Below, piece after piece: positions 15,032 to 18,557 of a stretch of DNA of 18,557 bases (within the stretch, counting starts at the first letter, position 1; each line of letters opens with the position of its first letter). A program made the position numbers and the translations under genes. This DNA is from Anaerolineae bacterium (GTDB lineage Bacteria; Chloroflexota; Anaerolineae; JAFGEY01): NCBI GenBank assembly GCA_016929205.1, contig JAFGJF010000509.1, forward strand, positions 1-18,557. Direction: 5' to 3'. Below the pieces are notes generated by a model. That model was given only the letters and a program-made list of their open reading frames with translations. It was not told the DNA's origin and made no database searches.

Positions 15032-16000
15032 ATGCCTCGCCCCTACCTATTTTTTTGCAAAATGAACCATCCCGACACAGCACGAAACCACATCCTTCAA
15101 AAGGTTCATGTATCGCCCGACGCGCGGCTGAGCAGCGGCATGGAAGCCGAGGTCTATACCTGCGGTCATGATGCCGTGCTCAAGCTCTATGCAGGCACAG
15201 CCAGCTTGGCCGATCTGATCACCCTGCAAACCTTTTACAACTCGCTGGACCGGCAGCTTGTGCCTTATGCCCTGCCGCGCATCCATACCGTTGCCCAGGA
15301 GACGCCCTTTCTGATCACCGTCGAGCAGCGGCTGATCGGCATACGGATGTCTGCGGTGCTGCCCGCGCTCACCACAAACCAGCTAGACGAGATCATGCAG
15401 ATTTACCTCACCGCCGTCCTCGCCCTATCGCGCATTCGGGTGCCGCCCGCATTCGACCGGTTCAAACTGTTCGATCCCGACCGCATCAGCCAACGAACAG
15501 ACGGCGATTGGCACCGCTTTTTGGCGCGCTACATCGCGCACAAACTGGCCCAGGTGAAACCCTATCTGAGCCGCGATGTGCCCCGGTTCGCCGCAAAAAT
15601 GGAGCAGCTCGATGCGATTCTCGACCAGCCCTATCTCGGCGACCACCGGCTCATTCACGGCGACTTTTTTCCGGGCAATCTCTTGATCGACGAGGATCAC
15701 CAGATCACAGCCCTGCTCGACTTTGGATTGATGACGATGGTTGGCGATCCGTTGTTTGATCTGGCGACGAGCTGGGTGTTCTTTGACATGTACGACGAAC
15801 TGCAAGTCAACGCGCGTGATCGCTACCTGGCTATGCTCCTTGAACGGCTTGGAAAAGCCATTCGTGGCAAGCTCTACCGTTACGTCCTGATCTACAGCAT
15901 CCTCTCGGCGAACACGTATTCACCACACTGCGACGACGGGCATTACCGTTGGTGTGTGGGCAATCTCTGCAATCAAGTGTATTGGCACGCGATCGAATAA
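15032..16000 (+). CDS. APH-family (aminoglycoside phosphotransferase-like) small-molecule kinase
   Basis: 322 residues if started at 15032, or 312 from the ATG at 15062. Neither start has a well-spaced ribosome site (AAGGA abuts the first ATG), so the start is uncertain. It is a protein-kinase-like phosphotransferase: GMEAEVYTCG as the glycine-rich region, K51 in VLKLY, the catalytic loop HGDFFPGNLL (209-218; D211, N216) and metal-binding D230 in LLDFG. It starts 29 nt after uxuA on the same strand, so co-transcription is likely. The substrate is unknown. The family includes kinases for antibiotics, choline, fructosamine, homoserine and sugars. Its position invites a role in phosphorylating a pathway sugar such as KDG or inositol, but this is inference only. 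Confidence 0.82.
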   Translation: MPRPYLFFCKMNHPDTARNHILQKVHVSPDARLSSGMEAEVYTCGHDAVLKLYAGTASLADLITLQTFYNSLDRQLVPYALPRIHTVAQETPFLITVEQRLIGIRMSAVLPALTTNQLDEIMQIYLTAVLALSRIRVPPAFDRFKLFDPDRISQRTDGDWHRFLARYIAHKLAQVKPYLSRDVPRFAAKMEQLDAILDQPYLGDHRLIHGDFFPGNLLIDEDHQITALLDFGLMTMVGDPLFDLATSWVFFDMYDELQVNARDRYLAMLLERLGKAIRGKLYRYVLIYSILSANTYSPHCDDGHYRWCVGNLCNQVYWHAIE

Positions 16001-16055
16001 ATGCCAGTGCAGGCCCGATCGATCAGTGCGGTCCGCATCGCTTGTACCGCCCCGG

Positions 16056-16328
16056 TCATTCCTTGCCCACACTTTCTTTTCGCCCCCTCTTTTTTATGGC
16101 GCGGCCCAGGCCGCCCACAAACAAGGAGACCCGGTCGAGCACGTAGGTGAGAAGCAGCGTCAGGCCGACCCCGACACCCAACCCCGCCAGTATGGATGCC
16201 TGCGCATCCATATTGCCGATCAGGCTGTTGTTTAGCAGGCCGGCAGTCGCCAACCCGGCGACGACGCCGACGAGCAGCGCCCACTTGAAGGATTTACGGA
16301 CTTGCCACGCTCGAATACGATCCGACAT
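16056..16328 (-). CDS. Small two-helix membrane protein
   Basis: 90 residues; the ATG at 16328 has a purine-rich GGGGGAAGC before it. Two hydrophobic segments (about 15-32 and 45-70) are joined by a short loop (NNSLIGNMDAQ), and the C-terminus is basic (KKRGRKE). Family not recognised. It starts 13 nt after the preceding 40-residue gene and lies in the same orientation as tetR, so it is probably the last gene of the TetR operon. Function is unknown; a small membrane partner of a stress or efflux response is possible. Confidence 0.7.
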   Translation of the reverse strand: MSDRIRAWQVRKSFKWALLVGVVAGLATAGLLNNSLIGNMDAQASILAGLGVGVGLTLLLTYVLDRVSLFVGGLGRAIKKRGRKESVGKE

Positions 16329-16341
16329 GCTTCCCCCTTAT

Positions 16342-16464
16342 TTATGTCCTGCGCAGTACCCCATACACGATGCCCTTCACTCGTAAGCCAATACCTCGCG
16401 GATCGTCAGGCGCGCTGATCATTGACTCACTGATCATCTTGAGCAGCAAGTCGATGATCGGCAT
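16342..16464 (-). CDS. 40-residue small protein in the tetR operon
   Basis: A small ORF beginning MPIIDLLLKM and ending RRT. Support is positional: GGGAG lies 6 nt before the ATG, inside the last codons of tetR, and the gene begins 10 nt after the tetR stop and ends 13 nt before the membrane-protein gene. The second half (DDPRGIGLRVKG) is polar with a short hydrophobic tail. A longer frame from 16596 overlaps tetR and has unlikely composition. No family recognised. Confidence 0.55.
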   Translation of the reverse strand: MPIIDLLLKMISESMISAPDDPRGIGLRVKGIVYGVLRRT

Positions 16465-16474
16465 TTTTACTCCC

Positions 16475-17092
16475 TCAGCTTGGCCTGACGCGGATGCCGT
16501 CCAACAGCAGGTCAACCGCTGTCTCTGCCAGAACCCGACGCTGAGCTGGCAAAGGCGGCGGCGTGTTTCCCCTGAGGACGGACAGGATAGGAGCAAAAAA
16601 CATACCCAGCATCATTTGCGATGCCAGGACCGGGTCGATGGGACGGAAATCGCCGGCGTCGATGCGCGAGACGATAAACGCGTGCGCCTGTTGCCCAACA
16701 TGCTCAAATTGATCGACAAAATACGCTTGCATGATCGTATCGTCGGCCCACGCTTCGATCAGCAGCGTTTGCATAAACGGCAGGTGGGTCATAAAGATAT
16801 CATACGCTGTTGCAAGCATGGCGACAATATCCTCACGTGTTTCTGGCTCGCCTATTTCCTGTACCAACGATTCAGTGTCAGACCTGACTTTATCCATAAT
16901 CGCCAGCAGAATGTCGCGCTTGCTATCGTAATAGTTGTACAGCGTGCCGTTAGCGATGTCCAACGCCTCGGCGATCTCGGTGATCTTGGTATCTCCGTAT
17001 CCTTTTTGTGCAAAAATGCGCGCAGAAACGTCCAGGATTTCCTCACGTCGCCTTTTATACCGTCGCTGGCGGCGGCTTGCGGTGTTTGGCAT
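16475..17092 (-). CDS. TetR/AcrR-family transcriptional regulator
   Basis: 205 residues; the ATG at 17092 has AGGAG about 7 nt upstream. The longer frame would run through the operators and was rejected. A basic N-terminus (RRQRRYKRRR) leads to the TetR DNA-binding domain: ILDVSARIFAQKGYGDTKI, then the helix-turn-helix ITEIAEALDIANGTLYNYYDSKRDIL (in two parts, about residues 37-62). The C-terminal ligand domain (about 70-205) resembles fatty-acid or general stress TetR proteins, but the ligand is unknown. Two tandem palindromes and a consensus promoter upstream indicate autorepression. Two small genes follow closely in the same operon. Confidence 0.9.
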   Translation of the reverse strand: MPNTASRRQRRYKRRREEILDVSARIFAQKGYGDTKITEIAEALDIANGTLYNYYDSKRDILLAIMDKVRSDTESLVQEIGEPETREDIVAMLATAYDIFMTHLPFMQTLLIEAWADDTIMQAYFVDQFEHVGQQAHAFIVSRIDAGDFRPIDPVLASQMMLGMFFAPILSVLRGNTPPPLPAQRRVLAETAVDLLLDGIRVRPS

Positions 17093-17118
17093 CGTCTTCT
17101 CCTGTGCAAACAAAAACA

Positions 17119-17151
17119 TGAATGACCGTTCATAGTATGAATGGCCATTCA
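17119..17151. promoter_or_regulatory. Two tandem TetR operators
   Basis: TGAATGACCGTTCA (17119-17132) and the perfect palindrome TGAATGGCCATTCA (17138-17151), 19 bp apart centre to centre. They lie between the tetR -10 box and its ATG, so bound repressor would block the early transcribed region. TGAATG/CATTCA half-sites are typical of several TetR-family operators. Confidence 0.78.
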
Positions 17152-17162
17152 CTTCTGGAGAC

Positions 17163-17191
17163 ATTATACAGGACGTGCAGAACCTTGTCAA
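17163..17191 (-). promoter_or_regulatory. Consensus sigma-70 promoter of the tetR operon
   Basis: On the minus strand, TTGACA (17186-17191), a 17-bp spacer and TATAAT (17163-17168): a perfect consensus promoter. The expected start near 17156 falls just before the first operator. Confidence 0.8.
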
Positions 17192-17192
17192 A

Positions 17193-17500
17193 CCAGATCT
17201 GGGTCAAGTCCCAGCCATTCTCCCTCGAGTGTCAAACATCAACGCTTGATCTGCTATTCCGTCTGCCAAACCAAGCGAGGGATCATGGCTCCACTATCAC
17301 TCCACGCCAAAAATCGCCCAACACAAAAACAAAGCCGCGATCCTGGACTTGCCGGCGAGTCGTTCCCCGCCCCGTCTCGGGAACGGTTCCAGCACTAACA
17401 AGCAGACCTTTCGGCCACCACTAGACCGCCCCCGAGACGGCGGATTGGAGCAACAAAGGAGGTCGCCCAGCCGCCAAATGCGCCTTGTGGCAGTTCACTG
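17193..17500. other. Intergenic region with one distant inverted repeat
   Basis: No supported gene. Open frames here are Pro/Arg/Ser-rich and lack ribosome sites. CCGTCTCGGG (17372-17381) and CCCGAGACGG (17431-17440) are exact reverse complements separated by 49 nt. They could be a hairpin RNA or mobile-element scar, but nothing more supports either. Confidence 0.35.
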
Positions 17501-17529
17501 TTGACTGGGTTGGGCAAAACGGGCATACT
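17501..17529 (+). promoter_or_regulatory. Probable promoter of the decayed toxin-antitoxin-like pair
   Basis: TTGACT (17501-17506), a 17-bp spacer and CATACT (17524-17529), placed about 33 nt before the ATG at 17563. Confidence 0.5.
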
Positions 17530-17562
17530 GAAAGAAACGTGCAAGAAAATGAGGTATGCAAG

Positions 17563-17871
17563 ATGATTTCAGATGTGATCTCGAAACCGATCTACAAAAT
17601 CCTGAGCGATCTTGCCCAAGAATCCAGGTTGGAGGTAGCCTTACCTCTGGCCATAAGAGACTGGCTTCGCTTGAAACTAAAAGAAGCCCGAGAGCAGCAA
17701 GAAGCATTCGAACAGCGGTATGGGATCAACTTTCCGACCTTTAGACAAGCATAGCAAAAAGGACAGATCGCCGACCAGCACACTTGTGAGGTAGAACGTG
17801 ATTACTGGGAGTGGGAGGCAGCAGTCACCGATGTGGAACGGTCGCAGCAAATGCAAGCGAATCTGCTATGA
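17563..17871 (+). pseudogene. Small antitoxin-like gene interrupted by an amber codon
   Basis: The ATG at 17563 has GAGGT 7 nt upstream. Reading is open for 63 residues (MISDVISKPIYKILSD...) to TAG at 17752-17754. The same frame then continues sensibly for 38 more codons (KGQIADQHTCEVERDYWEWEAAVTD...) to TGA at 17869-17871. The join FRQA-stop-QKGQIADQH looks like a family in which Trp occupies the stop position, so TGG to TAG is the simplest change. From memory it resembles small (about 100-residue) helical proteins paired with a short downstream toxin-like gene in Chloroflexota and Cyanobacteria; I cannot name the family. The frame end overlaps the next ATG as ATGA. Confidence 0.6.
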
Positions 17872-18002
17872 TCTTGAGCGTTTTTGGAGCAGACAACACC
17901 GGTGGCTAGCATGTTCACTCTTTCGCCAATCCAGACCAGCATGATCTTCTCCCTGAGGCAATGTCGTTTTCCGAGTTCGTAGCAGAGATCGAACGACAAT
18001 AA
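17868..18002 (+). pseudogene. Truncated remnant of a toxin-like partner gene
   Basis: The ATG at 17868 overlaps the upstream stop (ATGA). The frame reads MILSVFGADNTGG, a TAG at 17907-17909, then HVHSFANPDQHDLLPEAM and SFSEFVAEIERQ to TAA at 18000-18002. With Trp at the amber codon, GGWHVHSFANPDQH resembles the C-terminal part of small toxin-like proteins of usually more than 100 residues. The N-terminal half is absent, which suggests an internal deletion. Identification is by recalled pattern only. It is 46 nt from the end of the opposing PIN-like gene. Confidence 0.45.
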
Positions 18003-18048
18003 CCCAGATGAACAACCCGATCAACGCACAGCAAGATTCGCAAGGTCG

Positions 18049-18417
18049 CTAAACTTTTTCAATATCCCGCCACTGATTGAGCCAGCGCACCTGGCCGATC
18101 CAATCCTCTGCTCGCGTCTCCACAAGCATCCGATCCAAAGCCGCAATCAGGCCGGACAGCGTCCAATTTGCCTGGGCGGCGAGTACAATGCCACTGTGTT
18201 GAGGGTAACGCTCCGCCAAAGCCAGGAAATCGCGTACGTTGAATGTCAAGATACAACGCCCGTGACCGGTCGCCCCGAGCAGCTGCGTTTCGTCACTGGC
18301 GTCCAGCGCCATCCATTCATTCGGCGTCCGCGTTACATCGTGACCACGTGCAAGTAAAGCCTTCTGCAAAGCTTTTATGGAGGCATCCGCATCCAGGTGA
18401 AGCCGAAGCCTAGGCAT
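18049..18417 (-). CDS. DUF5615-type PIN-like putative toxin nuclease
   Basis: 122 residues. The ATG at 18417 (MPRLRLHLDAD) was chosen because it overlaps the partner's stop by 8 nt and starts exactly at the domain. PIN-like features are LHLDADAS at the N-terminus (D9 and D11), DASDE in the middle and CILTFNVRDF with a conserved Asp, as in DUF5615 proteins, which are usually encoded directly after DUF433 antitoxin-like proteins. It is predicted to be an RNase-type toxin held by its partner; activity is not shown. No good ribosome site precedes it, so expression is probably coupled to the upstream gene. Confidence 0.8.
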   Translation of the reverse strand: MPRLRLHLDADASIKALQKALLARGHDVTRTPNEWMALDASDETQLLGATGHGRCILTFNVRDFLALAERYPQHSGIVLAAQANWTLSGLIAALDRMLVETRAEDWIGQVRWLNQWRDIEKV

Positions 18418-18557
18418 GGGTCTTTTCGATCTCTTGCTCGACAGCAATCGAGACATCTATTTCAGCACGATGTACCTCATAAAAAGCCAACGCTTCATCT
18501 ACCTGGGCTTTTGACAGATCATACTCTGCGGCAATCTGAGCTGGTGTCCATTCCCAT
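18410..18557 (-). CDS. DUF433-type antitoxin-like protein (partial, runs off the window)
   Basis: Only the C-terminal 48 codons are present; the start lies beyond the right edge. The frame reads WEWTPAQIAAEYDLSKAQVDEAL, then AFYEVHRAEIDVSIAVEQEI (written in parts), ending KTHA. TPAQIAAEYDLS is a winged-helix-like segment typical of DUF433 proteins. The 8-nt overlap with the PIN-like gene fits a type II toxin-antitoxin arrangement in which the DNA-binding partner comes first. Confidence 0.72.
   Translation of the reverse strand, partial: WEWTPAQIAAEYDLSKAQVDEALAFYEVHRAEIDVSIAVEQEIEKTHA

Noticed and set aside
17122..17424. 100-codon plus-strand frame over the tetR promoter
   Set aside because: It crosses the TetR operators and promoter, lacks a ribosome site, and has Pro/Arg/Ser/Thr-rich composition without protein-like patterning.

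Overview
The window looks like a chromosomal segment from a member of the Chloroflexota, probably Anaerolineae or Caldilineae-like. This rests on gene style only: secreted subtilases with DUF11 tails, small lipoproteins with duplicated Cys-containing domains, MgtC- and APH-type genes, and DUF433/DUF5615 pairs. I cannot confirm the taxon without a search. No rRNA, tRNA, CRISPR array, transposase or phage gene was seen.

Left third (1-7000), cell-surface genes. Three plus-strand genes encode exported proteins: a parallel beta-helix protein (375-1322), a Cys-rich protein with a DxDxDG calcium loop (1466-2080) and a 1071-residue subtilase (2730-5945). The first two share a duplicated module made of about 120 nt of 5' leader plus the signal-peptide codons, placed before unrelated mature proteins. 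The end of that leader recurs before the subtilase. A convergent gene (6054-6944) encodes a lipoprotein with two copies of a small domain.

Middle (7079-16000), inositol and hexuronate catabolism. A minus-strand cluster reads lacI-type regulator, iolM, iolG, an MgtC-PhoU fusion, iolN, iolO. The four enzymes match the Thermotoga-type inositol route: myo-inositol to scyllo-inosose (IolG), to the diketo-inositol (IolM), ring opening to 5-keto-L-gluconate (IolN), and epimerisation to D-tagaturonate (IolO). A divergent uxuA-type D-mannonate dehydratase (14022-15002) fits the lower route through D-fructuronate and D-mannonate to 2-keto-3-deoxygluconate, and an APH-fold kinase gene follows it. Between lacI and uxuA lie two identical 14-bp palindromes; one abuts a consensus sigma-70 promoter for lacI. 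Tagaturonate epimerase, fructuronate reductase, a KDG kinase of known type, an aldolase and a transporter are not in the window. Every large gap in the cluster holds a different short-period repeat (7, 9, 7 or 10 nt), mostly folded as an inverted repeat. A relative with an 8-nt period sits at the left edge of the window.

Right end (16056-18557). A self-regulating TetR operon (consensus promoter and two tandem operators) also encodes a 40-residue protein and a 90-residue membrane protein. It is followed by a decayed small gene pair, probably toxin-antitoxin, in which both genes carry an amber codon where Trp is expected. Last is an apparently intact DUF433/DUF5615 (PIN-like) pair running off the right edge.
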